DNA of 29,999 bases from Funneliformis mosseae. Lineage: Eukaryota > Glomeromycota > Glomeromycetes > Glomerales > Glomeraceae. Positions 10,695-21,936 of this stretch are shown piece by piece; position 1 is the first letter of the stretch, and each line of letters starts with the position of its first letter. The notes under the pieces are model-generated. The model had not been told where the DNA came from, did not search any database, and saw only the letters and a list, made by a program, of their open reading frames with translations. The position numbers and the translations under genes are program-made. The stretch spans positions 1 through 29,999 of the forward strand of contig CAJVPP010000552.1 in NCBI GenBank assembly GCA_910592005.1, read 5' to 3'.

Positions 10695-11548
10695 ATGACT
10701 AAAAGGTCCGGTACAGCGCGTGTTTCACCTGAAGAACGTATAATATTAAATGTTAACGGGATAAAGGTAGTTTAAATTTATACAGTATATAATTTTTTTG
10801 TTTATTTTATTTTAATTTTTTTTTTTACACGTGTTATAAAGTTAAGAAAAATTTATTCTTTGTTTTACATAAGTATGAAACTTATCGATCAACATTAATT
10901 GCGTATCCCAATACTCTACTTGGGACCATGTTTCAAGAACGTAACCGTAATCTTCAACACCCGAATAAGGATGGGGAATACTTTTTTGACAGAAATGGGA
11001 AAGCCTTTCATTACGTGATGGAATTTTATCGTACGGGTCAAATTCTTTGGGATACTAAAACCGTACTTGGAATAAAAAATGGAACCAATGTGACCAAGAA
11101 GGAGCTCGAGGAGGAGCTTGATTATTTTCAGATCAAACCAAAAGATGTTAGAATCGAATCGGCATTGACCTCAGCTTCAAGCATAGTGGACAAATTCATT
11201 CAAGCTTTAGAATCCTTGATTTTAAAACATGTATCTCAATTAGGAAAAACGATCTTTATCAATGCAACTCAAGAAACGGTTTTAGTTAATCGCGTAAGAT
11301 ATGAACCGGAAATTGACCCTATCGTCCTAAGGGCATTTAACTTTACGGCTTATCGTATATTAAAAGAAGTTGGAAATGAAATTGCTCAATACTTATATTC
11401 AAGTTTTCCTGATTTGAATATCGTTTGGAAAAGCGAAAGAAGTGATACCGATCCAAAATGTATTATAGTTCAGCTCACCTTTAATTATAGTTTAAAAATG
11501 ATATTTGAAAATTCACAAGTTGGAAGGAAGAGACCTAGGATCAATTAA
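10695..11548 (+). CDS. KCTD-like protein with T1-type BTB (potassium channel tetramerisation) domain
   Basis: Two exons, 10695-10766 and 10874-11548, joined across a 107-bp GT-AG intron, give 248 aa. The intron is placed between complete codons so that RIILNVNGIK runs into YETYRSTLIAYPNTLLGTMF, the classic start of the T1 BTB fold (LNVGG.rFeT.rsTL...p.s.Lg.mF). The rest of the domain (FFDRNGKAFHYVMEFYRTGQI, roughly residues 59-80) follows, so the BTB spans about residues 17-105. Starting at the later ATG (10928) would cut the domain in half, so the upstream ATG with A at -3 is preferred. The C-terminal 140 residues are unrecognised and end in a basic GRKRPR. KCTD proteins oligomerise through the BTB and often act as cullin-3 adaptors; that role here is inference. 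A candidate AATAAA lies at 11666-11671. Confidence 0.88.
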
Positions 11549-12212
11549 TCATTTACGGGCAAGAAGCATTAATCTTTTTTTTTGCCTAATCAATGTGATC
11601 TAAATTCCGAAAATTTTTAATTCTGGTCAGTTCCTTTATATAATAACTTTGTCCAATACTAAGACAATAAATAAATCCAAAAACAACATTAAAAAAAAGT
11701 ATCAAATATTATTTGGAGTGAAATTCACAATTTTTAAATTTTTATTTAATAATTTAATATTTAATTTTTTTTACTTAGATTTTTCAAATTTTCAATATAT
11801 AAAATTATAAAATCATTAAAATCATCATTATCATGTATATATCCTATTTATATATACAAGTAATGTGAAATAATACAATTTTTTTTCTTTTTCTTTTTTT
11901 TTTTTTTTTTTTTTTTTTTGGTATTTAAAGCACAGCTTTAAAAACCACAACTTAATTTTTTTTTTTTTTTTGGTTTTTTTAAAAAATAAGGAATTATGAT
12001 TAAAAAATTACAAAAATTTATATTACAGTATGACAATATGAGTAAATAATATTATGAAAGTGCAATTAAGGGAATAAAATTTGTATAATATATATGTGTG
12101 TAAATAAAATGGTAAATAAGAAAAAAATGCCAAATAAAATATGTAAATATATAAGTACAAGCTTTTAATAATTTTGTATGAACAATAGTAAAAGAAACAT
12201 GTAAATAACAAA
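11549..12212. other. Intergenic region between two convergent genes
   Basis: This 0.66-kb spacer holds the 3' ends of the KCTD-like gene (plus strand) and the Msb1-like gene (minus strand). It contains AATAAA (11666-11671) for the plus-strand gene and two long T runs (about 11900-11919 and 11958-11971) on either side of a hairpin. No clear minus-strand AATAAA was found for the other gene. No coding sequence is supported; the ORFs crossing it are short and low in complexity. Confidence 0.55.
11924..11942. repeat. Small perfect hairpin between T tracts at convergent gene ends
   Basis: TTTAAAGC (11924-11931) and GCTTTAAA (11935-11942) form 8-bp arms around an ACA loop, with GG and CC a few bases further out. 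Long T runs stand on both sides, each followed by GG. It could assist 3'-end formation for the KCTD-like gene or be a remnant of a small repeat; both are inference. Confidence 0.45.
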
Positions 12213-15078
12213 CTATGCTGCAAGTCTAACTCCTAACGGTTCTGCTGCTTGCATGGGAAATAATTTACTGTTTTTGTAATTATTTTCATAAGAAAGTCCG
12301 TAAAAATTACTCTTTTTCTTTGGTATGGCTGGAATTTCTCCTTGTAGCATCATTTGACGTTGCGCTACAAAGCTTCCTGGAGTTGGAGCTGAATATTGTT
12401 CTTCGACTTCTTCAGTATAATATCCTTCTTGGTCATAATTATAATCACCTTTTTCATTATATTCTTGATCATTATAATCTTGATCATTGTATTCTTCTTG
12501 ATCATTGTATTCTTGATCGTCGTATTCTTGATCATTATATTCTTGGTCATTATAATAATTATCCTCTTCCCCTTCCCAATATTCTTCTTGATATTCATTA
12601 TATTGTCCATAATAACCTGGATCCGTATTATATCCATTTTCTCCTGTTGGATCATTTTCATAATCGTAATCATCCTCGTATTCATCATATTGATCATAAT
12701 ATTGACCCTCAACATATTGTTCTTCGCTCTCGTATTGCAACATTGACATCGTTTTAGCGCCATCATCAAATCCGGTTTGCATGATTGACTCTCGAAGTTG
12801 TGCTGCTTGATACGCAAAAGCTTTTGGATTTGTTGGTTTATTTTTGAATTTATAATTCGTTGTAACTAAGTTGTCATCAGGTCTTGAACGATCGAACATT
12901 GCCCAAACGGCCGGAAGAGCTGGCATTACACTTGAAGCGCAGGAAAATTTAGACATTCTTGAGGTCATTTTGCTAACGGGTCTTGATTTTGAACAACCTC
13001 TGACCCATGGGATACTGAATGTACTGAAAGTACTAAAAGCACTCATCTTTCTCCTTCGTGTATACGTTTTTGTTGTTTCCCATTCGGAGAATACTTGAGA
13101 TTTTTCTTCGATCATAACCCATTCGCATTCATTTATCAACCCTTTTCTCGGTTCAATGAATACCCATTCACCCCATTTATCTCCCTGTTCTGCGGCTGTA
13201 GTTTCCATCCAAACATAAGGGAAAATTTCATCGATGGTTTCAATGGCTAAATGAGTTGTGACGGGTAAATCAAGTGCGCGATCAATGATATCCCAATCCT
13301 CCCAATCTTCTTCCGCATTGTCAAACTCAATTTCCCTAGGAGTTGATTCAAAAGATCTGGCCCTTCGAGGTTTCAAAGAACGGAATTTAACCATTTTCTT
13401 TCGACTTTTACTATTCTTTCTTGAATTACTTTCAGCGGAAGGAATGATAACTTTTCCTATCGTTTTTTCCTTCTCCAGATTCTCTTTTTCGCTTTGGGTA
13501 ATTGAATTGATTGTTAAAGTAGTTGACATATTACCATCGGAATTTCGGAAACCTTTCTTTGAGAAATCATCCCATACAACAGTTTGACGCAATGTGACAC
13601 CAGAGACACCAGAATCATTTCTTGATAAAGAGATTTCTTGATTAGAACTTTGCTCTTTCATTGTCTCACTTGACCCGCGTTCAGAAACATTATCTTTAGG
13701 TAATGGTTCTACGTAAACACTCTTGAAACCTTTTCTTGAGAATTGACTCCATTGTTTTTCACTTATGTTGCTATTTGTGTCTCCCGCGGATCTGTCGTCA
13801 AGTGAAAAGAATAACTTCAAGAATTCATCAGACATTGCGGTAATTCCATTTTTTTGAAATTCGCTCCACATTTCTTCAGCCGTTTGTTTTTCTTTCACGG
13901 TCATCATGGTACTTGGACGAACTATTGTTTTACGTTTCATACCGTCCATAATGTCAGGTAATAAGGTTGTAAAATTTCTCGTTTGTCTCTTGGTTTCAGA
14001 TTTTGTCGTTGGAACTTGTCGGGTCACTCTTAAAATACTTATTGGCCTTGCATTTGAAGAGGTCATCGTCGTTTTGACTTTTTCAGTTATTTCGGTTGTC
14101 TCGGCAAATGTCACGATCGAACGTTTACGAGGCCTATTAATTTGTTTAGGTGTACCATCCAATTCAGCTATTGTAGTATTTTCGGGTAAAGGCATTTGAA
14201 AGTAGGCAGATGTAACGGATTTCTTTCTATACTCCACATAATTATCCAGTAATACAGTTAATCGAGGATTCAATTCAGTTGAAACAGATTTCTCTCGTAA
14301 ATAAGCTAAGAATAAATGATGACACGCCGCGGAACATTTCGCCCATTCATCATAGGCAGAACCAAAACTTAGTAAACTTTTATCTTGATCACCAAGGATG
14401 CAAAGTGCTATTGTCTTTACAAGCCTTTCAGCAGACATTTTATTTATATGAGATTCCGCCGTTACTTGGGCGCAAATATCAAATATATCACATAATATGA
14501 CTTGATTTTGTTTTGGTAAATAATTTAAAAATTTATTAAAAGAACCTTTGCTTGGATCATAATCCCATTCTATTTCGTTATGTAAAAAAAAAAAAAAAAA
14601 AAAAAAGTTAATAACGGGAAAAGAGGCGCAGTATTTTTTTTTTCGTAGTCGAAAAGTCAAATCTACCTTGTTCGTATCTGACAAATTCATCATAATATTC
14701 GTAAGGAACTAGTATCGTATTGCAATGCCTAAGGGCCCATTTCATTGCCGAAACTACGACGTGAATATTTTGAGATCCGATTTTATCTTCATATTCCGTT
14801 CGACTGTCGCATAACAGGCAGCTTATGAGATCTCGGACCTCATCCACGCTGTCACCAATGCGAATTGGCTTGAAGATGTCGACTTCATGTAAACCTCGAC
14901 TTCGTATTTCATCAGAACATCTCTTTACAATTAAATGAGCCTCCTCCAAAGTAACCATCTTTGCGACATCACGAGTTACTTCCCTTGAGGACAAATTTTT
15001 TTTTAAACTGCTCTTTTTCTTTCTAACTTCGCCGCTGGACTTATTTTTAAACAGCGAGTGTTTCGCGCTGCGCAACAT
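12213..15078 (-). CDS. Msb1/Mug8-domain protein (Rho/polarity-related), 922 aa
   Basis: Two exons on the minus strand, 15078-14667 and 14569-12213, are joined across a 97-bp GT-AG intron (GTAGAT...AATAG) that carries a 23-T tract. The junction splits codon 138 (G/AA) and joins FVRYEQ to EWDYDP. The N-terminal part (about residues 40-275) has the pattern of the fungal Msb1/Mug8 domain (former DUF1708): EEAHLIVKRCSDEIRSRGL, VVSAMKWALRHC, then LVKTIALCIL and YDEWAKCSAACHHLFLAYLR. Yeast Msb1 works with Cdc42, Rho1 and Bem1 in polarised growth; fission yeast Mug8 is related. The remainder is probably disordered. It holds three W..F.[KR].G[FI] motifs (residues 372, 411, 470), acid-flanked W-x-x-I motifs (563, 606, 621), basic patches, and an acidic Tyr/Asp/Glu/Gln tail (about 754-861) with YNDQE tandem repeats. 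The domain call is from pattern memory; the exon structure is secure. Confidence 0.85.
12460..12570 (-). repeat. In-frame 12-15-bp tandem repeat encoding YNDQE units
   Basis: On the minus strand this segment repeats the codons for Tyr-Asn-Asp-Gln-Glu seven or so times with slight changes (YDDQE, EYNDQD), inside the Msb1-like gene (residues about 809-841). On the plus strand it is seen as recurring TTCTTGATCATTATA words. Such coding minisatellites often vary in copy number between strains. Confidence 0.8.
14584..14606. repeat. 23-nt A/T homopolymer within the Msb1-like intron
   Basis: Twenty-three A residues on the plus strand form a T23 polypyrimidine tract on the gene strand, just upstream of the 3' splice site of the only intron. 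The tract is likely to vary in length through replication slippage. Confidence 0.85.
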
Positions 15079-18000
15079 TTGTGTCGTTGGATGTGTGTAA
15101 TAAATCTAAAAAAGGCTATAGATTGATCGTGTATGTAAAAGAATTCTTAAATATTTATGAAGAATTGACCAAAAATTGATTATTTATTTATTTAAGGATA
15201 GCGAAAAAAAAAATATATATCACTGCGAAGAGGGATTAATTTTGGATTATTATTATTATTTTTTTTTTTAGACGAATCTTCTTGCATTTTATATGTTGTT
15301 TCAGGGTTGAAATATAATTAATTTAAATAAAAATAAATAAAGTAAAGAATTTGTGTTACATTTATTCTTTGTCGAAAAAAAAAATTTTTATTATTTATTC
15401 TAAACGTCTTAAAAAAAGGTAAAATGTTTTAATACATACATGTGTGTCACCAAATAGTTTTTTTAAATTCTATATCTAATTTGTCCCCAAACATATTGTA
15501 GTACCGTTTTAGGTTTTGCATCAGACTTCTCCATATTAGATCACTAATTAACAATAACATCAATAACATCTATATATGAGCCGATCCTTTTAAAAAAAAA
15601 ATAACGAATTATATTTGTCTTTTAACGCTTGATATGTAGTATAAACTTCGGTGGGAACTGAAACATGTCTATTGGTTTCTGCTTTTTGACTTGGAAATCC
15701 TTAGAAAAAAATAATCACTAGTATCATTGTATAGATAAGATCTTATAATAAGAACTAGGTAATTAACTTCAATTATTTATTTATTTATTTATTATTTTTT
15801 TTTTTTCTTTTCTTGCATTTCTCGCATTTCTCACTTCCTTTTATATATATGTTATTTTTTTTTTTAGATACATTTAAATGAGATATAAATAATCAAAAAA
15901 AAATCGTGAGTTCGTAAAAAAAAAAAAAAAAATTCTCTTTTTTTTTTATGGATTATGTTTACCCTTCACCAATGTAATTGATAATTTTAGACGTGAGTTT
16001 GTTTATGTAAAGAAAAGCGAATTGAAAACTTAAAAAAATCCCGACTCATGACATTGGATTGTGTAATGATCCGATTCATTGTACAATTGGGTTGAGATGA
16101 TACATGTCTTCGTTCCTTAATTTCATTCACCTGAAATTCAATTTTTTTTTTTTTTATCGTGGAAGAGGAGCGTACAAGTTACAAAATCTAATTAACGCAA
16201 ATAATACGTGATTGACAAAAATTCGCAAGTCGCACCCTTTTGCTCAGCAAGTAATAGTGTAACAAGAGAAAAAAAATTACGTATCGCGGAATTATCGGAG
16301 CCTCCAAAAAGAAAAAAAAAATAATTTTTTTCTACACTTAGAAAATAGGTTACATAAATTAATGGATAAATAAACAAAAATACAATAATAATAATAAGGC
16401 ATTCGAAACAAAGAAAAAAAAAAAAAAAAAAGAGAAACAGAACATATATATTTATAGAATTCGAAATTTTATTTATAGGAAAAAGTTCATTCCATAATTT
16501 CGATAAGGTTTAGGTCCTAGGTTTTTTTGAATTGAAAAAAAAAAAAATAATAAATGAAAAATTTCAATAAAAATAAATTTTCAAAAGGTATTTGAAAAAT
16601 GAGGAAATGATTTACATACTGTGTCACGATCATTTGATTCAAAATATTATTTACTCCGTAAGGAGGCAATTTGATCTCTATCGTTCTTTTTTTGAGATCA
16701 TTCAAGAACACATTTGTGAATTTTACTTATTTTGGTAAAGAATGTTCTTTTTTTTCGGATCAAACAATATAGATCAATCCTGGGATTACTGTATGAATGT
16801 ATGCAGGGATCTACATTCCCACTTATTTTTTTCAATCGTCAAAAAAAAAAACTGTCCCTTTGTGTATTATAACAATGAATCTTTACTAAATTCAAATTTA
16901 CCCGGTTATCAAATTAATCACAATGAGGGTTTGTTTAGTTTGATTGAAGGTGAGAAATTTTAATTGCTTGAGATTTTTTTTATTTATTTCAACCCCACGG
17001 GTAATTTTTATGATCAAATTTGAAAGCCCACGAAAAACAACAAATAGTGTGTCGTATCTCTCTCTCTCTCTGTACGCCGGCAAAAAATTCATTGTTTATT
17101 AACGCCGCTCCCCTGCATATTGTCAAAGATCTCTTTTTTTTTTCCTTCCTGCGCCAGATGCAATTAATTAACTAGGTTACTTGTAATATGATGACCGAAT
17201 ATGATGAGATCATGAAGTATCATACGTTGTGTAATATGAATTATTGACAGATTGATAAGAAATTCCATTGTCCGCTCATGGTTCAACGTACTGTCCGTCA
17301 GTTTCCGAGAACCGTAATTCCTGGTTTACTGGTTTTGCAAGTTAATCATATGCTGTGAGAGTGGCTTAAAACCTTAATTATGCAGGGTATTCATTTACTT
17401 CTAGGAAAATGTCGTAATAACATTTGAACGTACACCCTACCTAGTTCCAAACCTAGATGGGCGCAGCTTGCATATGATTGGATCATCTGATCGAGGTAAT
17501 TCGGGAAAAATAAGTCCATTACTAAACAAATTCCATTATGTTTGAATTCAAACTTACCAAATATGATTCCCTTTTGATGTATGTGAAAAAAAAAGTTTGT
17601 GGCCGTGTAATTCGATGTTTGATATTTTTAGTAAAATTCGGGAACTTCAAAAAGAGCCTCTTTGTCGTTGAACATATATAATACCTTTTTTTTTCTTAAT
17701 TATGGTAAGTATCACACAAATCTTACTAAGAAACGAGTTCATTGAGAACAATGCTTGATGCAAATCTGCTTAACGCTACGCTTGAAAATCAATTTGCACG
17801 ATACATTTTTATATAATTAAGATTACGTAAAAGATCTGTCAAAAGATGGTCACCAGATCTCTGCACTTAAGGAAAAGAAAAAGACGGGAGCAAATACGAA
17901 TTGAATTGTTCAAAGGGTAACCATGAAAGTTTAAGGGTTAAAAAGGGTTCTGATCCAAGATTTATTAACAATCTTAAGGAACGTACATTAGATTGGGCGA

Positions 18001-19895
18001 GATTACGAAATACGGGAATTCAAGCTAAAATAAATTGAGCAACAGTATAAACATATTTTCGGGATTAAAATTTTTAGATCACATCGATCGTTTTAAACGA
18101 ACAATCGAGACCGATTTTATTTCATTACTGTATAAAAACATATGGGTAGAGAATCTTTTGACTGATTAATGCATGTTTTGTTTTAATGTGAAGAATTTAA
18201 TCCTCAAAAGGTAATTTACACATGTAAAGATTTTGTCTCTTAGGGGTTCAGAAAGAGTGAGAGATTATGCGGGCATTGCATGAATATTTTTTTTTTTTTT
18301 TTTAAAAAAAAAAATGATGATAATAATCTCAAAAGATTCTGATTGTTTTTTTTTAAAAAAAAACATACATAAATAAATAAATATAATAAAAGCGTTTGCT
18401 GCGCCATGCGAATAAACACAAAAAATCAAACAAAAAAAAATTAGTTGTGAAACCCATTTATTTCAGTTACATTCGATCATTCGTTCCACGTTTAAATTAC
18501 AGTATACCAAATAAAAACAAATTAATCAAAAGAAATAAATTAAATAAAAAAATTGAAAGAATTTATTTCATGCAAAAATCGACCGACTATTTAACGGAAC
18601 CTAATATGTCATGTATATCAGGGAGTGTTAATTATAAACAAATAATTTTCACATTCTGAACAAATAAGTTTCCCTTAAAATAAATTTGTTTTTATTATGA
18701 TATGCAAGGTGACAATTCAAAGCACAAACGATTGGGTTTTTCATGATTATTGCCATAATAAGCCGCAGCATCAAGCATGTGCATAATACTTTATTTCAAT
18801 ATTTGCACTCTATTAGGATTGCAGACTTGCCTAAAGAGGTCCATTAAAATGATTTGCCAAGTTGTTTCTGTTTTTTTTTTTAAAAAAAAAAAAATATATC
18901 CAATTATTCCTAATTTGGTCGACTAATCAAAAAAGCTTTCAACCTTAAATCGGGAAATTAAAAGACGTCGCTATAAAATCGAGAACAATCTTATTGTACA
19001 TAAATTTTGATGTGGGGTAGAATTTCATTTATTAAATAATTTTTAAGTTGCATAATAACGCAACTACTTTCATATTATGTATGCTCTCATTTAGCCTTTT
19101 TGCACGTTCAGAAAGAAAAATGTCTCAATAAACCTTTATTAGGTTTAACATTTCCATAAATTAACCTTTGTCTTGTAATCTTGGTTCAATTTTCATTACT
19201 CATTACGCCCATCATCATAATCGATTGCTTAATATATTGTTTCGGTCACAAGCCCTCAGCAAAAATTCAACTGAAATTTATTTGTCTCATAAACAAAAAA
19301 AAAAAAAAAATGTACACATCCCGAAATTATCATAATTTAGGCTATGCCGTCGGAACTTGACGTTTAGACACCTAAATTTTGCCAGACGCATGATTTCACT
19401 TGTTTCATACATCGGACAATCGTTTTCTTTACCTCTGATAGGACTTGTAATAATAATAACAAAAATAACACATTAATTTTCATACAACTATAAACATTGC
19501 TTAATAATTTTGGCAAAATAAGAAATTAATTTTTACCTTGCCTTGTTTCGTTGAAATTGGTTGAAGTTGAGCACATGGATGACCGTGCAGGTTTATTATT
19601 GTTAAGTTGCCTAATCAGAAAGCGAGTTAATTTTAGTTCTCATTTCAACTACTCTCAGAGACGGATCATGCCACCGCATACTTTTTGAATCAAAATTAGA
19701 AACTCGACTTTTAATTTTAAGTCATGCGATGCATTCGCTCTTTAGATGCCCCAAAACCATTTCTTTGATAAGTGTATCTTGGCCTTTTTATTTTGTTTAT
19801 TGTTTGCATGATTAAGATTAAAGTTGCAAATTTCTAGAGGTAGGTACTGTATTTTTGGAAGGAGAAAACGAAAACAATATTTTGATGATTTTAAA
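15079..19895. other. Long gene-poor intergenic region
   Basis: About 4.8 kb upstream of the Msb1-like gene has no gene I can support. Open frames at about 16.2-17.1 kb and 18.4-18.66 kb are short, biased to Lys/Asn/Phe/Ile and lack splice-consistent continuation or family motifs. Visible structure is limited to an (ATTT)n run near 15777-15794, a (CT)n run at about 17058-17070 and many homopolymers. T runs followed directly by A runs occur at about 18288-18313, 18345-18363 and 18870-18894. The region between about 17.1 and 18.1 kb has balanced composition and could hold promoter DNA or a non-coding transcript, but no tRNA, snRNA or rRNA pattern was recognised. Confidence 0.5.
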
Positions 19896-20135
19896 CATTC
19901 AAAAATGCCAAATTTGGTAATTCCGGCCGAATCTTCAAAAGAGGAAATATTCCAAAGATATGCATTTGCAGGTAATTTCTCATTAGTGTTTGAAAAAAAA
20001 AATATTTTTTAAAGGTAACGTCATACATATTAAACAAAATCACTTAGTCTTGTCAAATTTTATCTTATAAAAATATTTTTAGTATCAAAATTTAATCTCG
20101 TTAATCCGTTAACGTTAAAATGTATTTGGTAGAAA
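19896..20135 (+). CDS. Tentative small spliced ORF of unknown function
   Basis: An ATG at 19896 opens a well-composed reading frame, MPNLVIPAESSKEEIFQ followed by RYAFA, that meets a GT donor at about 19971 (GCAG/GTAATTTC). Two downstream AG acceptors give readable short endings. Using the acceptor at about 20081, after ATATTTTTAG, gives a roughly 110-bp intron like those of neighbouring genes, and a product of about 38 aa ending at a TAG near 20130. Using the acceptor near 20013 gives about 40 aa with a roughly 43-bp intron. I recognise no family. Supporting points are the less AT-biased codons compared with the surroundings; against are the tiny size and ambiguous splice. It may instead be a first exon or chance. 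Confidence 0.2.
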
Positions 20136-21560
20136 GATTGATTCTTTGATTATTGCGATCCCTCTTATGTAGAAAAAAAAAATATAATCTTGAAGCCAAA
20201 TTCACCAATAAAAAATTTAATTGCGCTATCACGTGATAAAATGCATTATGGTAAACTTCCAATTTTATTCATAAAAAATAAAAAAAAGCAGAGTCGAACG
20301 TGAATGAAATTTTCTAGTCAATATATGAAATTTTCACGAATTAGGGTTCAAATTTTAATTCCGGCCAAACCACATCAGTCAAGTGCAACTTTAATTAATT
20401 TCAATAATTTTGAATTTCATTTAAAAGTTTTGTAAATAACATCAGAAGTTTCATATAGTTATTTCATGGATTACTCATCATAGTGGCGCCATCGTAATGT
20501 CTCAGATTTTTATTTTACTTGATTGATGTGACTGTAAAAACTTTTTGAACCTTACTCATTCTTATCTTGCACAATGCACAATAAATATTTATTCTTCTAT
20601 TTTCTTTTTTAAATCAAACGTAAAAAAAAATACTTTCCCCTAAATATAATACCACTTTCTCAACTTCAAATCAGAAATGCCAATAAAGTGTTAATGATAT
20701 TGCTGAACGTATCGCGTTATAAAAGTAAATTTGATTATACTCGAAAGTTTCTCCCTTTCGATTATCAAAAGTTCCATAAATGAAAAAGAAAGTTGATTAT
20801 GAATATTTGATGATTTTCTTTATCATTCACATATTCAAGTTATGCGACATGGCTTTGGTAAAATCGGATAAAAGTAATTCTAAAAATTTTTAAAACGTGT
20901 GAAGGGGAGAATCATTAGTGCATCAATTTAAATCTGATGGAATGATGACTTATATATGTCATAAAGTATTCAAGGAATTGATAAAATTAATAAAAATTTT
21001 CATATTATGAACGCATTTCATCTTCATCAAGCAATTCAAAATCCTAATTTTCAAATGTTTCATATTATTCTTCATGAAAAAGCAAATTTTAAAAGCTTAT
21101 TTCGCAGTTTAAAATCATACTACTCCCGTGAAAATATGGGTAAACCATGTATTCTACTAAATGTTTTATGTATATTTATAAAAGATTTTTAGTTTAAAAG
21201 TAATTAATAAAAATTTATGATATATTATACTAGAACGTAAAATTAATAAAAATCTCCCATAAATTTTATGACATGATTAATAAAATTATGATTGAGACCG
21301 ACTATTTCTTCAAACAACTATCTCTTTCACGTAGCACTTTTTTTTATTTCAAAAATCTACTGGATAATAAAAAAAAAGCATGAAATTATTTTTTAGATTA
21401 TTGAATGTTAGCTACTTGGCAAAAGTGATCGGTATTCCGAAACGGAGCGAACTTTGAAAATTTTTTAATGTAGTGAGAGATTTTGCATAGTATATCGCTA
21501 CATGCTGTTGGCTTGGTATCTGTAAGCTTAAACGATTAACTTTTAATTCAATCCGTCGAA
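20136..21560. other. Intergenic, no supported gene
   Basis: This stretch holds a 12-bp perfect palindrome TATCACGTGATA (20227-20238), a copy of the AATTCCGGCCAAA motif (20357-20369) and several ATTAATAAAAATT words between 20.98 and 21.29 kb. An open frame at 21007-21192 starts with ATG and encodes 61 residues without recognisable motifs. Its composition matches the surrounding AT-rich DNA, so I do not call it a gene. Confidence 0.45.
20357..20369. promoter_or_regulatory. Shared AATTCCGGCCAAA motif (copy 2)
   Basis: The 13-mer AATTCCGGCCAAA here is the exact reverse complement of TTTGGCCGGAATT at 10253-10265, upstream of the KCTD-like gene. A GC-rich exact match this long is unexpected in DNA of this composition, so a common regulatory element or repeat family is inferred. 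Function is unknown. Confidence 0.4.
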
Positions 21561-21589
21561 TTAAATACAAAACAATATCACAATCACGC

Positions 21590-21935
21590 CTATATGAAGA
21601 CACGACAAAAGGTAATAGCAAATGAATTTATAAGATTCTTTTATTGAACTCTTGGTTTATCCTAAAACCCTATCTCGAGTTACTTTTCAACTCAAGGGAA
21701 AATACAAGATATTTATATAAAATAAAATACTATGAAATATAATATAACAGATATAATATAAAAGATAAAATAAATAAATAAGATAAATATAAATACTCTA
21801 CTAACTAAGATATAATTAACAAATATAACGATTATAATAATTATAACTAATCTATCTAATACGTTAAATAGATCAACGATGACCACTTTAGCAACTTGGT
21901 CTAATTTATCCACTTCGTCAACTTCGTTATCATTT
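21590..21935 (-). repeat. Possible solo LTR-like sequence downstream of the hydrolase gene
   Basis: Read on the minus strand, this sequence has features of a retrotransposon LTR in the right order. First is an AT-rich U3-like part, then a TATATAAAT box (about 21722-21714), then CTTGTATTTTCCCTTGAG, and an AATAAA signal (21645-21640), with TG near 21934 and CA near 21590 as possible ends. No clear target duplication flanks it, and no gag-pol remnant is attached. It could equally be the 3' untranslated region of the hydrolase gene, using the AATAAA as its poly(A) signal. Confidence 0.3.
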
Positions 21936-21936
21936 T

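Noticed and set aside
12320..13587. Several plus-strand and alternate minus-strand frames of 75-150 codons
   Set aside because: They lie opposite or out of frame with the Msb1-like gene. Their composition mirrors the YNDQE repeat and the Ser/Lys-rich tail.
14570..14693. Reading the Msb1-like frame straight through a run of phenylalanines from an internal ATG
   Set aside because: The Phe run is the intron T23 tract. Splicing at GTAGAT...AATAG removes it and joins the two halves of the conserved domain in frame.
16192..17092. Short open frames on both strands
   Set aside because: They are Phe/Lys/Asn-rich, overlap each other, contain homopolymer runs and have no recognisable motif or splice continuation.
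18396..18659. 87-codon plus-strand frame rich in Lys and Asn
   Set aside because: It lacks an upstream ATG in good context and its composition equals the local A-rich DNA; no family pattern is visible.
20341..20360. GGTTCAAAT resembling a tRNA B box
   Set aside because: No matching A box, anticodon arm or acceptor stem could be paired around it.
21412..21621. 69-codon minus-strand frame of balanced composition
   Set aside because: It begins at a non-ATG codon inside the LTR-like region; I could not match it to gag, pol or any host family.
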